Program-made: the position numbers and the translations under genes
NCBI GenBank assembly: GCA_038025085.1
Contig: CM076140.1
Span: 39,369,501 to 39,433,500, forward strand
Length of the DNA: 64,000 nucleotides
Source of the DNA: Tetragonia tetragonoides
Lineage: Eukaryota > Streptophyta > Magnoliopsida > Caryophyllales > Aizoaceae
Reading direction: 5' to 3'
Shown here: positions 21,055 through 33,274 of the stretch, one piece after another
Numbering within the stretch: position 1 is the first letter of the stretch
Layout: every line of letters starts with the position of its first letter
Notes under the pieces: generated by a model
Told to the model about the DNA's origin: nothing
Database searches by the model: none
Seen by the model: only the letters and a program-made list of their open reading frames with translations

Positions 21055-22433
21055 ACATGGGCTATGTGGTGAGAACCCTCCTCTATCTTCCTCCCCTGCA
21101 TCTGTACCTCCTCTCTAATAGCTGTTGGTTCAGTATTTAATAGTTCAAGAACAGCAAACCTGCTACCATGGTCAGAATCCTGACCAGGACTAGCCAGCTT
21201 CTTTTTCTTTCTCTGACTTTTCTGAACCCATATCCATCTTTTCTCCTCCAAACTAACAACAACAGCAGGAAACTCCAGCTCACTAGCCCCTTCATCCCCA
21301 TCCTGCATAAGAGATAATGCTTCAGGGACTGCAGATTCAGTATCAGGTGAAACTGTTTCCACCTCAGCTTCAGTTGGCAGCTGAGCAGATTGCCCTCTCT
21401 TGCCAACAGGTTGCCACTCCTTCTCAGTTGTTGTAGGATGCACAAGCACCTTTGTAGCTTCCTACATCTTTTTCACATGCTTGCAGTGAGTCACTTCATG
21501 CCCCAATTTCTTGCAATGAGTGCAAAAATAAGGGACCCACTCATACTCAATATATTGAGTAACAACTTCTCCAAATGGATTTCTAATCTGTGCCTTCGTT
21601 AGGAGGGGTTTTGAAACATCAACTTCAATTAGAACCCTAGCAAAGGAGACTCTTTCTTTTAGTGCAGTACATTTATCCGCAAATGAAGGCCCCCCCACTT
21701 CACTTGCAAGCTTGCTCAAAGCCACTGATATCTAGTAGTGCACATCAAGACTATGAAAAAGAACCCACACAGGGACCCTACTGATCTCCTCTTTCTCAAG
21801 GCTAAACTTTGGTGTCCAGGGTTTCGTTATGATGGTCCTATTGCCAATTGCCCACGGACCACCCTTCAGAATGAGATCTCTATCTTCAGGCGTCTCAAAC
21901 CTAAAGAAAATCCAGCCTCTGCTATGAACTGAAATTGATGAGGCTTTTACATGATTCCACTGTGTACTAACAAAATCTTTCAGAGTTGCTAGTTTATGAT
22001 TTCCTCCCATGACAAAGCCCACCAAAGCATTCTCCCAAAACTCCACTACTTCCTGTATATCCTCCCGTGCAATATCCACAAAATCATCCCCCGGGTTAGA
22101 TGGAATAAAATCCAATTTCAAACCCTTTTTAGGGTTCCTATTATCCTGAAATGACAATTTTGTACCCTTTTGATCCCATTTCCCCTTATATGGTTCTTGG
22201 TTAGGGTTAGGTTGCTCCATCTCATCAGCCCAACTTTTACGCCTATCAATACGATTAATATTCACAGTGGAAGATTTTCCCAATTCAGACCCCACAAACC
22301 CTAGAATTTGATTTTGATTTACCCCACTATCACCATTAACAAACCCCAAATCAACAAATTCAGCATCATTTGGTAATATAGAATCCAAGGAAGAAGACTT
22401 ACTGCAAGAACCACCATTAATGGCGGACACCAT
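21015..22433 (-). pseudogene. LINE ORF1: DUF4283 and zinc-knuckle protein
   Basis: One frame runs from the ATG at 22,433 to 21,015, interrupted by two stop codons (near 21,732 and 21,462). The middle contains the DUF4283 pattern (WENALVGFVMGG, WIFFRFETPEDRDLILKGGPWAI) and a CCHC knuckle CTHCKKLGHEVTHC. The tail is low-complexity and acidic. In plant L1 elements ORF1 is the RNA-binding partner of ORF2. With the two stops read through, the protein would be about 470 residues. Confidence 0.83.
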
Positions 22434-22688
22434 TGATTCTGGTAAGAAATCACGAAGAACAGAGGGGGACGAACAGGGAAATTCTGGGAAGAACTCCTCG
22501 TCGCCATTTTCGGTGGTTGCTTATCCTTCAAAGCTGCTCCAGTCACTCCAATGTTCTTATTGGAATCCTTCATTGTCCCCTTCTTTGGCCGCCCATCAGG
22601 TTAGCTGGATGCTAATCCGTCGCCTCGAGAGCACTTCTCTCTCTCACCGCCTAGGACAACTTTTTTTTTTTTTTAAAAAAAGGAGTAA

Positions 22689-23250
22689 TTTAATTTGGGT
22701 GGTGATTGTATTTTCACTAATTTAATAGTCACTAATAACCTCACTCATTTGAGAGACCCAGACACATTTAATAACAATAAAACATTACTTGGGCCTACAA
22801 TCGACGATCAATTTAAAGTTTTGGTTGAATAGATTCCAACACATTATATTAGAGCTAGTTGATCAATAGATCCTATATTCAAATCCTGACAGACCCCATT
22901 CTTCCATGCTATCAAATATTTCAACAAATGGTATGGAGAAGGCATGTGCTTAAGGTTCCAATCATAGAATCATCCCTTATGGCAAAGCTCTTGTTATACA
23001 TATATACAAACTTATCAACTCTTTTCCCTAGCTATAACTTAAATTGGAAGACGATAAGAATGAGTTTAATTAAGTTTTTCATTCCACTCTGGTAACTTGT
23101 CACACCCTACACATCAAATTACACCCATAGGATGAGAGCTCAGATTAAAATCACTAGCACAACTATTGTAGTTTAATTAACATTAAGGACCTGTTCTCCT
23201 TAACTATTGTATTCAGTAAATTCCAGTTCAGTAAAATTTGGTTTAGAAAA
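22689..23250. other. AT-rich non-coding stretch
   Basis: I see no gene, RNA gene or clear repeat here. Short open frames have no recognisable composition. Confidence 0.5.
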
Positions 23251-24040
23251 ATTCAGATCGGAGCAGTAAATTTCAGTTCAGTTCAGTGTTGTGCAGATAA
23301 GTTCAATAAAAAGAAAAGGTCCAAGTAATGAATTTTCTTTCTTCTTTTATAATCATATAAGGGTGTTTTATCCATAACAAATTTTGACCTTTCATTAGCG
23401 AAAGAAATTTTGAAAAAGAAACACTTTTGGAGCTTTGACGCTATATATAAGATTTCAATTGGATTATCGGAATCACTTTTAGCAAATCAAGTGAAATAAT
23501 CTTTTGTTGGTGCGAGCGAGAAATGTTCTTTTTTCGATGAACCAAAGTTGCAAAATTCTTAAGCTATGTTGTGCGCAAGTGGGAATAAAATAGTTCCATC
23601 TGAGGAAAAATAAAAATCTCAAAAAAATATAAAATTCAGTTTTGAATAGTAAATTTCAAGTCAATTCAGATGTTGTGCAGATAAGTTCAATAAAAAGAAG
23701 GTGAAGAGAACAACGTCCAAGTAATAATTTTTTTTTTTTTATAATCATATAAGGGTGTTGGAAATATATGTGTTTTGAAATTTCCATAACAATTTTTGAC
23801 CTTTCATTTTAAAGCGAAAGAAATTTTAAAAAATAAACACTTTTGGAGCTTTGACGCTATATATAAGATTTCAATTGGATTGTCGGAATCGCTTTTAGCA
23901 AAGTGAAATGTTCTTTTTTTGGTGCGAGAAATGTTCTTTTTTTGATGAACCAAAGTTGCAAAATTCTTAAGCTATGTTGTGTGCAAGTGCGAACAAAATA
24001 TTCCCACCTCAGCAAAAATAAAATACAAATGTCAAAAATA
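23251..24040. repeat. imperfect tandem duplication, unit about 384 bp
   Basis: 23,251-23,633 and 23,634-24,040 share long matching blocks, for example GTTGTGCAGATAAGTTCAAT (23,288 and 23,672) and GAACCAAAGTTGCAAAATTC (23,539 and 23,947). Indels lengthen the second copy by about 24 bases. No protein is encoded. Confidence 0.85.
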
Positions 24041-25394
24041 TAATTTTTGACCTAGTAGTTAAAACTTAAGGATAATATGCATTTGGAATATTAGATCCCA
24101 ATTATTCCCAAATTCAATTTCCCTTTTCTTCCATTTTATTATATTAGCATTTGTGTCTTTCATATGATCAACCCAAAGAAAAAGCAAAATTAAAAGCTTG
24201 TCTAACAGTGTAACACCCTAACTTTCTTATCTTATAATTAATTTGATTAATTCGAATTTAAACTAAATTAATTATTGTTTAGCAGCGTTTGGGCGTTATG
24301 ATGTATCTCCGGTTAGAAAATACAAGGCAGCATGACTAATACATTAGGGTAGAGACTCGACTAGCTAATAAAAAAAACTATAAAGCAAGACACTTGTTAA
24401 ATAGGAACTTCTAAATTTATTTACTAACTCGACAATTTACAAATAATCCAAGAATAATTAAATTAATGCAATCTATCTAGATTTAACTAAGTACTTCTCA
24501 CTTCTAAACGTAGTCATCCCGAGACTTAGCACCTGAAACCAAAACATTTAGAAGAATGAGCCGAGGCCTAGTAACTCTTAATCTAGCACGTAAACAACCA
24601 GATAAGTTCATTTTATTTCGCAGGGGAGTTTTGTCCTCACTCACCCCATTAAAGATAAAATAGGAAGCTGTAAAATCTCTTTATAAAATTCTCGTATCAC
24701 CTTTTGTACACTTGACAAGAAATTAGCAAAATCTGCAAAACATGTACTAAAACATTAACTTGAAACACGCTTGTATACAGTCTTGCAATATGTATATAAC
24801 AAGAACTAGCTAGTTCGATTATATGAAGATATTATTTTTATACTGGGTTATTCACTGGCTAGCACGATATAACATGACAGGATGGAAAGCATCCCCACTG
24901 GAATTCCAGTTAGCAGGAATGGAATAACTTTCCCATAATTAATTTTTGGCTGGGTTCCAGCTAGCAGGAATGGAAATGTCCCTAACAGGATTAACAAGAT
25001 ATATGGTACGCGCGATCTAGAAGGATGTGAATGACACCAGGAATTCCAAATAAAAACTCATTTCCAAGAAAACATTAAACTGAAAATCAGGTTTTCTTTT
25101 AGTAAATAAATCAAGCTTTTAATTTAGATAGTACTTTGCTCGTAGTTTTCTAGGAAAATACTAAATCGTATATCTTATTTATGCTTGCAATTCACGTGAT
25201 CAGTTTTAACAACGTATAGAAACATAACCAGGTCAAATAACATGTCACAAAAATGAATAAAAACGTATAGAAAATACATAAACTGCAAGCAACTAGACAT
25301 CAGAGTTACATACGAAGCGTGTTCTATCTACCAAGTGTATACGTATATCCCGCAATCATAGTAGACTAGCTCAATTAATCCAACTCACCCTTTG

Positions 25395-25425
<31 letters not shown>

Positions 25426-25575
25426 CTTGCTCTTCCGTTCTCTCGGCTTCTTCCTTTTCTTTTTCACTCTTGGGTCGGTCTCCTTTCTTTTCTTGCTACT
25501 ATAACCGAACAAGCTAAGTAGCTACCCAAAACATTAAACAGATATTAACATTATACATATATTAACTTAGGTATT
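24041..25575. other. non-coding stretch with an LTR-like start near 24,208
   Basis: TGTAACACCCTAAC near 24,208, followed by GAGCCGAGGCCTAGTAA near 24,557, resembles the LTRs of plant chromoviruses (Tekay/Del style), but no second LTR or internal domain is present. A T28 homopolymer lies at 25,398-25,425. No gene was seen. Confidence 0.3.
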
Positions 25576-26215
25576 CCGATTGACCAAATTGGTATATTTA
25601 TTGAGACACCCACGACAAATTGGTATATTCTTTAACTACTGCAACATTAAGATATATTTAGTGATTGATTTTAGCACTTAGACCCATTATTTCAATTTTA
25701 GTGGGAATCTCTGATAATCCGGTAATATTCTTGTTATTTACTAGTTTCCTAATTATTTTCCTTTTTTTTTGTTAAATCATTTTCGTTTTTTTCCCAGCAC
25801 CCCTTATTCATTTCTCCCATTTATTACCCAACTCTCATTTTATTTAATGGATTGAACAAATTTGATGGATCGAACAAATTTGTCCCCAATTTCCTTCAAA
25901 TTCGTACTCCCCTGATTTTGCCTCCCTCAATTCAGTAAACCCTAATTTTGTGTAAGTGGAAGCAAAGTAGTTAAAGGGAGTTAGGCGTTAAATACAGGAA
26001 AAATGAAAAAGGGTGAAAAGTACGAAAATAATTAAGAAAAAGGAAAAAAAAGGGCAATAAAAAAATGAAATCTGAAAGGAGATAACCCACTTAAATTCAA
26101 ATAATGGGTCCAATTTTCAAAATCAATCACTAAATATACCCTAATGTCGCTTGAGTTAGAAAATTCATCAACTTGTCACGGGTGTCTCACTATATATACC
26201 AATTTGGTCAATCGG
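25576..26215. mobile_element. foldback element with about 130-bp terminal inverted repeats
   Basis: Left arm 25,576-25,706 and right arm 26,085-26,215 are inverted copies: CCGATTGACCAAATTGGTAT, then GAGACACCC and TATATTTAGTGATTGATTTT, recur in reverse complement on the right. The 380-base centre is AT-rich and non-coding. Long inverted repeats suggest a non-autonomous Mutator-like or foldback transposon. No clear target duplication was found, so the class is open. Confidence 0.7.
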
Positions 26216-27186
26216 GACAAATCTATTCAACAAATGACAGGTGGCTAGCCACATGGCAGTACCTAAAAATCACTTTATTTGATACGTTTTTTTCAGTACC
26301 GACTTATTATAACGTATCAAACAGATTATCAAATTTCACTTATTTAATGTCCCTATACAAGTACTACACTATATATGGATCACTCTAAAAATCACAAATA
26401 ATCCGAATAACAAAACTACTAACTCCACTGATTACGATAACTATTACTATTACCGCTAATCGTAGTACAAAGCTTTTTGACGTATTACAAAAAGTGACTC
26501 TAAATATTTAGATGCTCTATCAAAAAAATACACAAAAAATTCGTTAAGGCTGTCTTTCCTTAATTTTAGTTGAGACCAGGTGTAACACCCCGGATGTCGG
26601 GACGAATAAAAACATTTATAAATCAATAATAATTACAACAGCGGAAGACTTCTATACAAAATCCAAGGCATTATCGCCACACTCACTCTAACGAATGAGT
26701 GCAAGGCTAAACGGTACAACTCTTAATAACTCAATAGTACAATAAATGACTATTCCTTACAAATGATGACCACGAAATATACAAGACCAATTTTTTGGCA
26801 GCTCTATTCAATCGTCCAAACTTGATCTTCAATGCAACCTCTGAACCAATCACGAATCTACTCTCCCATGCAATAAATTTCGCGTAGGTTGATCATAGGC
26901 CCACCATTGAAGAGTGTTGGGGAATTTTACGATGGTCACTATATACAAGTTCGAGATAAATAACTAAAGCAATAAGTAAGTAGAACAACACAACAATCTA
27001 ACGTGGTTCGACCCCAACTCAATGGCCTACGTCCACGATCCTCATCATTTAATTGTGTTATTAATTAATCAACCACATAACTAATAACACGTGTCACAAC
27101 CCTTGCCTTTCAAGCTCTAAACGCTGGAAATATTTTATTTGGAATTAATGGTTCTTAAATAATACGTCATATGCAACATGATTAAT
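26216..27186. other. non-coding stretch with LTR-like fragments
   Basis: TGTAACACCCCGG at 26,582 with ACAGCGGAAGAC nearby looks like the start of a gypsy LTR. TGTTGGGGAATTTT at about 26,918 with GTGGTTCGACCCC and CCTACGTCCACG looks like a copia LTR. Neither can be paired with a second copy in the window, so both are solo or truncated fragments at best. Confidence 0.35.
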
Positions 27187-28605
27187 TGTGATGGGGAAAA
27201 TAATTCGCAAGCAATGAAGTCGCCACCAATTTTTAGAAAACAATTGGAAAGCATCAAAAGTGCACCCAATTTCTATTGGGATTTGACTCATACCCAAAAG
27301 GGGCTAAAAATTGAGTTCGGGAGTGTAGGTACGAAATAAACAAAAGGAATCTCATCTAAATCGCCCGAATAAACGGCCTCGACTAAGCCTATCCATGTCA
27401 AATATTCATTTACACTATATGGTTCCACATAATTCCGGCCGTCAAAGATCCTAATTCAACTAGGTGGGTTAAGGACAACCAAATTATCTACCGTTATCAC
27501 TTTGCACAATTTATATCCAATTTACATGCATATTAATTATCAAGCACAAGCAAAAGATAAGAGCAATAATAAAATGCTCCAACCTACCACACTTTGATAA
27601 ACGCGTCAAGCATTGCATATGCACATCAATAAATTCGTTTATAACTTCAATGGAAGCACAATGCAAAAATATTAACTTTATGCTAAAATAAACCTAAAGA
27701 GGTTGCTACATGCATGAATAAACATAAAAATTTGCAAACTTGCATAAACTAATAAAAAGATGCAAACTTTAAATTAAACTAACCATGCGCATAATTATTT
27801 ACAAAGACCAAAACATGCATAATTATTCAACCATAATCAAAAGCTAAGTAGAACATGGTTATAAGTAATGAAAAGAGAATTTAAATAAGAGATTTAGGCC
27901 CTCAGGATGGTTAACCTGGACGTTCTATTTGAACAGGACTAATAGAATTGGAATTGCTCTTCAATCTTGGGTGTTAGGTTGGGTGCAATGGCTTTCTTGA
28001 GTATTCAAATTCTTAATTCTCTATAATTTAGAGTTTTTGTGCTCTCAAATTGCTCTCAAAATTATAAACTGACCAACCTCTCTCAAAAAAGGGTGAAAGG
28101 AAGTATTTATAGAGTTAGGGAACGAAATTAGGGGCATAGGGCTGCAGCCCCGGCGCCAAACTCGGCCCAGCCAGAAAATCAGGCCCAGCGGCCAATCGGA
28201 AGGCAGCTGGGGGCAAGCGGCTGGCCTAAGGGCCCCCGCTGTCACGCGTGTGCCGCTGGGTCGTTAGCGTCAGCCGCTCGATCCTGAGGCGTGAGCACGA
28301 CTAGGGATTTTTGACTTTTGCGCTCAGTAAATTAAGAAAATGCCCTTGGGCTGACCCAGAGGGTCAGGAGTGAGCGGTATTTACCCGAATCTTCAAGACG
28401 CGATATCTCTTGATCCCGGAGCCTGATTGAGGCAAGGTCAAAGGCGTTGGAATCCTTATAACAAGGGCTATCCAAATACTGAGGTTTCAAGGAATTTGGT
28501 CTAGATTTCCGAGCAATGTGCTTTTCTACTTATGTCCATATTAATCCATTACCATCATCATCGTGCTTTGCGGTGCCAAGGGATGATAACCGATTAGGGT
28601 GTCTA
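27187..28605 (-). repeat. probable 3' LTR of the Tat-type gypsy element
   Basis: Read on the minus strand, the block is preceded by a G-rich tract AAAGTGGGGGCTTC (28,606-28,619), the expected polypurine tract. It contains a TATA motif CTATAAATAC near 28,104, and near its end has GGTGGCGACTTCA, typical of Tat/Ogre LTR ends, before ...CATCACA at 27,187. A GC-rich block lies at 28,140-28,300. The second LTR is missing because the element is truncated on its 5' side, so the limits are inferred. Confidence 0.55.
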
Positions 28606-28739
28606 TAGAAGCCCCCACTTTGGCCGAACTTATGAAAGCGAAGGTCAAAGTATTTGCTAAATATGCCTGCAGTGTTTTTTTTTTTGAAAATGCTTATGTT
28701 AGGGAAAAAATAAAAAGTAAATCCTGGTCAGGGTTCATG

Positions 28740-28871
28740 CTTTGCGGGTGCCAACGTGACGCTAATTTTAATAGTTTCAACGTCAAAGAGCGTTGCGTAG
28801 CTCTTCTTTGCGGGTGCCAACGTGACGCTAATTTTAATAGCCTCAACGTCAAAGAGCGTTGCGTAGCTCTG
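28740..28871. repeat. 66-bp direct tandem repeat (two copies)
   Basis: 28,740-28,805 and 28,806-28,871 start CTTTGCGGGTGCCAACGTGA and differ at only a few bases. A weaker third copy follows (CCTTGCCGATGCAGACGTAAG near 28,890). Part of the spacer next to the Tat 3' LTR. Confidence 0.9.
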
Positions 28872-29189
28872 CTTAAATAATCCATGTGCCTTGCCGATGC
28901 AGACGTAAGACTAAATTAATAGTCTACCATCGAAGATCTTTTGTCTCTCCCGATGCCTTGCTGTACTTTTAAGAAGATGATATAATGCCTGTGTCTTGAG
29001 AAGTGGTGCCTATGCCTGTAAAACTTATAATGTCGCGCCTTTGCCTTACTAAAAAAGATGTTGTGCTTGCGCCTGCGAAAAATAGATTTTATCGGGCTCG
29101 TAGGATAGGAAACTGTGTTGCGGGGGCAAAACAGTCATTTTGGGTGATGTGCCCGTATCTCCCGGGCTTCTAACGGTCAAAAAAATAAA

Positions 29190-29440
29190 TCCCATGCGGG
29201 GCCTGCCCCGTGAGAGGCGGAAGAGAAAAGAGACCCAGCGGCCACGTGTTGAGACGCTGGGGGCTTGGCGCCCTTATCGGGCCTGCTCAGCAGCTCTCGC
29301 CGAGCTGCGGAGGCGCCTAGAGCAGCCGCCCGGCCTAACAGCTTAGCCGCTAGGGCCGGCGGCCCAACCGTCAAGGCCAGCGGTTAGGCCGCTGAGCCTG
29401 GGCGGCCCTGAACCGGGCCGCTTGGCCGGTTCACTGGTGC
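29190..29440 (+). promoter_or_regulatory. GC-rich block upstream of the PMD gene
   Basis: The block is much richer in G and C than its surroundings, and is full of AGCGG/CCGCT words and GGCCGGC-like palindromes. It lies about 300 bases before the PMD start codon. Similar blocks stand at 28,140-28,300 (in the 3' LTR) and 32,940-33,120 (before the second antisense gene). A promoter role is inferred from position only. Confidence 0.35.
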
Positions 29441-29745
29441 AGTTTGGGGTTTGAGTGAGAGAAGGCCGATTTTTGGGTCATTTCTTCCCCAAAATTTCGA
29501 GCTTCTCTCTCTCTAACTCCATTGTTACTCAAACTTCAATCCTTGCTCATTCTTGCTCAAATTTGCTCTTTTTTGCTCCCATTTGCTTGCTTTTGCATAT
29601 TCTTCGCATAATTTGAAGTTTATTTGTGATTTCTCACAAATTTGGGGTGAATTTGTGAGTGGGTTTTTAAAACCCTTGGACAGAAAAAATGCAAAATTCT
29701 TCATTTTTTCTTGTTTGTTCTTGCTTGCTTGTTCATCCATCTTCC

Positions 29746-32499
29746 ATGGCTCCAAAATTGGGAAAGAGGAGGAGTAAGAGGGCCGAGTTGCGGGAGGAGG
29801 TCGAGGAAATCGACATTTTCACAAAGGCCTTTCCACTTCATAAGAAGCCTTCAAAGAGGACGCCTAATGTGGCTTTTCCTCATGATCGATACACCCGGTC
29901 GGATAGGATGCTCGACATTGTTTGGGATTGATCGGAATTGCTTTTCCGACCGGCGACTCATTTGAGCTCTCGGGCTTCCAAGTTCGTGGTAAGTCCTCAA
30001 ACCTTCGAATTCGTAGTTTTATGCATTGAATTTGAGTTTATATGCTTGCCTTGAATAGGATTTGTATAGAATTTGTATGCAATTGTCAAGTTTGTAACGC
30101 ATGTGATCTTGCGCGGCTTGAACGAACATAGAAACATGCTTAGGATTGCCCATTTGATTGAAATGTGAACCTAAGGAAGGTGACCTTGATCATAGGAACC
30201 CAATGGGAGTTTGAAGGCCCATGGAAACTATGGCTCTTTGCTTAAGCTTTTCAAAACCTTGCCCAAAGAGGTGCAAGATGGGGTGTTGAATGCGGGGTTT
30301 GGGCCCCTTTTGAGAGTGGCGGACTCGATGGAGCGAGTCAATAGATGTATTGTTTGGTTGTCTTTGGAGCGTTTTTGGGACACTACCAATACGTTCCACT
30401 TCCCTAATGGGGAAATGATGATTACTCCTTTGGAGTTTTCGATGTTGACCGGGATACCTTGCGTGGGTATGCCCATTGCTTATGACGTTTCCATTTGGAA
30501 ACGTAAGACGAAGTTGGTGGAGCTTTTCGGCCCTTGGGGGAGCACTTGGGGTCACCACTATCGTTCCTACAACGAGGTTTTTACGACTTTGAAGGACCCG
30601 AGGTATAAGAGAAGTACCTCGGTGGAGCAAAAGGCGAGGATGTTTATCGCCTACCTCCTTGCTACCACTATCTTTAGTGATAAGGGCGAGCGCATTTATG
30701 CCATCTACCTCCCAAGTCTGCTGGACTGGGATAGAGTGAGAGAGTACAACTAGGGGTTGCCGGGCTACGCCAACCTCTTGAGATGCATGCAGTACGCCTG
30801 CCGCGTGAATGATGAGGTATACAAGCAAGCAAAGCTTCTTGCCGTGAGCTTGTGCGGCTTTTGGAAGGTTTTTACAGGTGCGTTTCTTTACCTTTGTATA
30901 TGTTTTGCAAGATTTAAGTGTATGGTGTTTAATCTCATGTTCGAATGTAGCCTTGGTTTTTTGAGTATTTCCCAGAGTTGGCGCCCACGGGCTAGGCCTT
31001 GGATTTCCCGGTTTCTAGAGCATGGCGCCATAGCGGTCCAGCGCCTCTGCATACACTCCAGCAGTTTAGAGAGGCTCTCCTGCGCATCGACTGGCACAAG
31101 GTGAAAATATTCTCTTTTGTTGTATTTGCATTTCTTGTAGTGGAAATATCTTATGTTGCATGCTTGTTTAGATTGACTACTTCCCATAGGCGAAGTATCA
31201 TGGGTCGGCTTCGGATGCCATCCTTGCTGCTAGGGCGGTGGACCGTCAGAGGATCCTAATTGCGGGCCCGTTCTTCTTTGAGTGGTATCTAGGGGAGCAG
31301 GTTTTCCGTCTGGTTTATCCTAACTTGGAGGGCCCCAGGATTCATTTGGATCCTCCCTCGTCCATGTTTCTGGTGAGGTGCTTGTCTCACGAGCAGGTTG
31401 CGGAGGCCATGGTCGGCTCAGATGCTATGCGGTATTTGAGGGAGCCTATGGAGGACATTGCGGGTCACTATGAGCAGTTCCGCCGTCATCGCCTCATGCC
31501 CTCATTTGTGCGCTTGAAGGTAAGAATTGTGCACTGGATATTCTATGCCTTTCGTCTTATTGGTACTAATTTACTTTGCTTTGTAGGAACCTCGGGTTGA
31601 TGACATCGAGCTGGATGTCCCGGATATGCAGGTCTGAGGCCGGGATTATGGCGAGAAGGAGTGCTGGGGGGAAATCCCTATGACGGAGGATCTTGATGAG
31701 GACATTCAGGGTCTTCCTCTTCCCGTTGGGCATCCAGGGGTAAATTAGTAATTTACACGAAGTGTGAAATGCATTGCTTTATTATATGCTTGTACTAACT
31801 TTTCTTTGTGTAGCTTGATCGTGAGCAGACCGGGAAGCTCTTTAAGATGATGCATGCCATGAATTCTTGCATATCCCGAGCCCTTTCGAATGGTACTTGT
31901 TGAAGAGCTGATTTGGACAAGGTAAACTTCTATTTGTATTTTCAAAGTTGCATGCTTTGAGAAATGTGCCTTATTCCTGTGGGATGCAGGTTGAGTATCG
32001 TCGGCCTCTTCCTCGTAGGTCACGACAGGTGGTGCTGTCGGATGATGAGGGTGTGAGGTCTCCTGAGCGTAGTCCTTCACACGAGAGGAGCCCTCGGAGG
32101 GAGAGTCTTAGGAGAGAGAGGGTGCATGTACATCGGTCGGACTGCCTTGGTGAGAGTAGGATGACTCCGTATGTGGAGCCTGCTCCTATGCATGTGTCGA
32201 TGTATCCTCCTTATCCCGAGTATGCGGGATATCCTTCGTATGGCGGCCTTTATTATCAGCCCCCGGTTCCTGCCCCCATGGTGCCTACCATGCCTCCTCA
32301 TTCTTCGTGGGGGTATGACTCGAGCTATGCTGAGGAAGGGAGTTCATATTGGGAGTCTGCCCGACATTCCTCATTTGATCCTAGCCAGGTTGTGGCGTCG
32401 ATTTTTGGTGATGAGGTGCGAAGGTCGGAGGATCACTTCGAGGTGCCCCGTACGGATGATGATGCGGGTGATAGTGTCTATGACAATGTATTTGTGTGA
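29746..32499 (+). pseudogene. plant mobile domain (PMD) gene, seven exons, antisense inside the Tat element
   Basis: Exons fit GT...AG at 29,746-29,988, 30,196-30,877, 30,951-31,100, 31,190-31,519, 31,587-31,739, 31,814-31,921 and 31,990-32,499. Exon 2 carries the PMD (aminotransferase-like, PF10536) pattern: ERVNRCIVWLSLERFWDTT, NTFHFPNGEMMITPLEFSML, then a GIPCVG motif. Exon 4 carries DRQRILIAGPFFFEWYLGEQ. The last exon is rich in Pro, Tyr, Ser and Arg. PMD proteins are shared between plant transposons, Tat-type retrotransposons and host silencing factors of the MAIL/MAIN family. Stops break the frame at 29,929 (TGA), 30,751 (TAG, where TGG is expected), exon 3 and exon 5. It is transcribed against the retrotransposon, if at all. 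Confidence 0.72.
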
Positions 32500-33274
32500 A
32501 ATACATTTTGAACGTTTATTTTGCACAAACATTCGGACTTTGTTCTTTTAGAATATTGCTTGCTTCTTTATTGTTCCTTGCACATAATTAGTCTAATCGA
32601 ATGCACACATAGTCCAGCAAAAGCGCAAGTAATAGCCACTTAGCAAAAAATGGTACAACCAAAAAGTTAAAATTGGGTGTACCCTGTCCCTCCTAAAAAA
32701 AAAAGGAAAGGGGTGAAAAAATGAAATGAAAATAATATGTAAAAAGGGATTATTAAGAGATGATAAAAGAAAAAGATGATAATCAGAAAAAAAGAATTTA
32801 TAAAATTGTGGAGTTTTCATTAATTTTAAGGAAATAATACAAAGTGGAAATAAGAGAAGAAATAGGAAAAAGAGCCATATTTGAGTCCAAATCGATTAAG
32901 AAAAGTGTCCAAAACCGGAGAAAAGGTACTTGTCTCGAGAAAGGCGTCCGACGGCCGACGTGAGCAGTCCAGCGGCACACGCGGGGCAGCGGGGGCGAAC
33001 AGGGGTGCCACCAGGCTCAAGCGGCAAACCGCTGGGGCTCAGCGGCATGTCGCTGGGCCTCTGCTGCACTATCGAGCGCCGCTGAGCTGTCAGCGGCTGT
33101 CCCAGGGGCCGCTGGAGCTCTTTTGTTGATGGGTTGCCTTATTTTTTCGTCTTTTCAGTGCGAGCCCTATATAAGCCTTGGGTTAGTCCGATTTGGGACA
33201 TCACCTTCATAATTTGCCATCAATAGAAAGCTTCTTAGAGAGAGAAACCCCCTAATTATTCTTAGATTTCAGCC
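32500..33274 (+). promoter_or_regulatory. intergenic spacer with GC-rich block and TATA box
   Basis: After an AT-rich part, a GC-rich block rich in AGCGG words lies at 32,940-33,120, then a TATA box CCTATATAAGCC near 33,167-33,178, about 100 bases before the ATG at 33,275. The layout suits a promoter for the next plus-strand gene. No coding region is seen in the spacer. Confidence 0.5.

Larger units (their letters stand above)
17595..22675 (-). mobile_element. full-length L1-type LINE, decayed
   Basis: The 13-bp direct repeat AAAAAAGGAGTAA flanks the element at 17,582-17,594 and 22,676-22,688. On the minus strand it carries ORF1 then ORF2 in the usual plant L1 order, and the 5' end reaches past the ORF1 start, so the copy is not 5'-truncated. 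Several stops and frameshifts make it inactive. No long A tail remains at the 3' end (left side); an A-rich run is seen at the 5' end instead. Confidence 0.87.

Noticed and set aside
28740..28871. CRISPR-like direct repeats
   Set aside because: Only two contiguous units without spacers, in plant nuclear DNA; a simple tandem duplication.
28599..28880. 93-residue open frame on the plus strand and its minus counterpart
   Set aside because: Both come from the 66-bp tandem repeat; the internal peptide repeat follows from the DNA repeat and matches no protein pattern.
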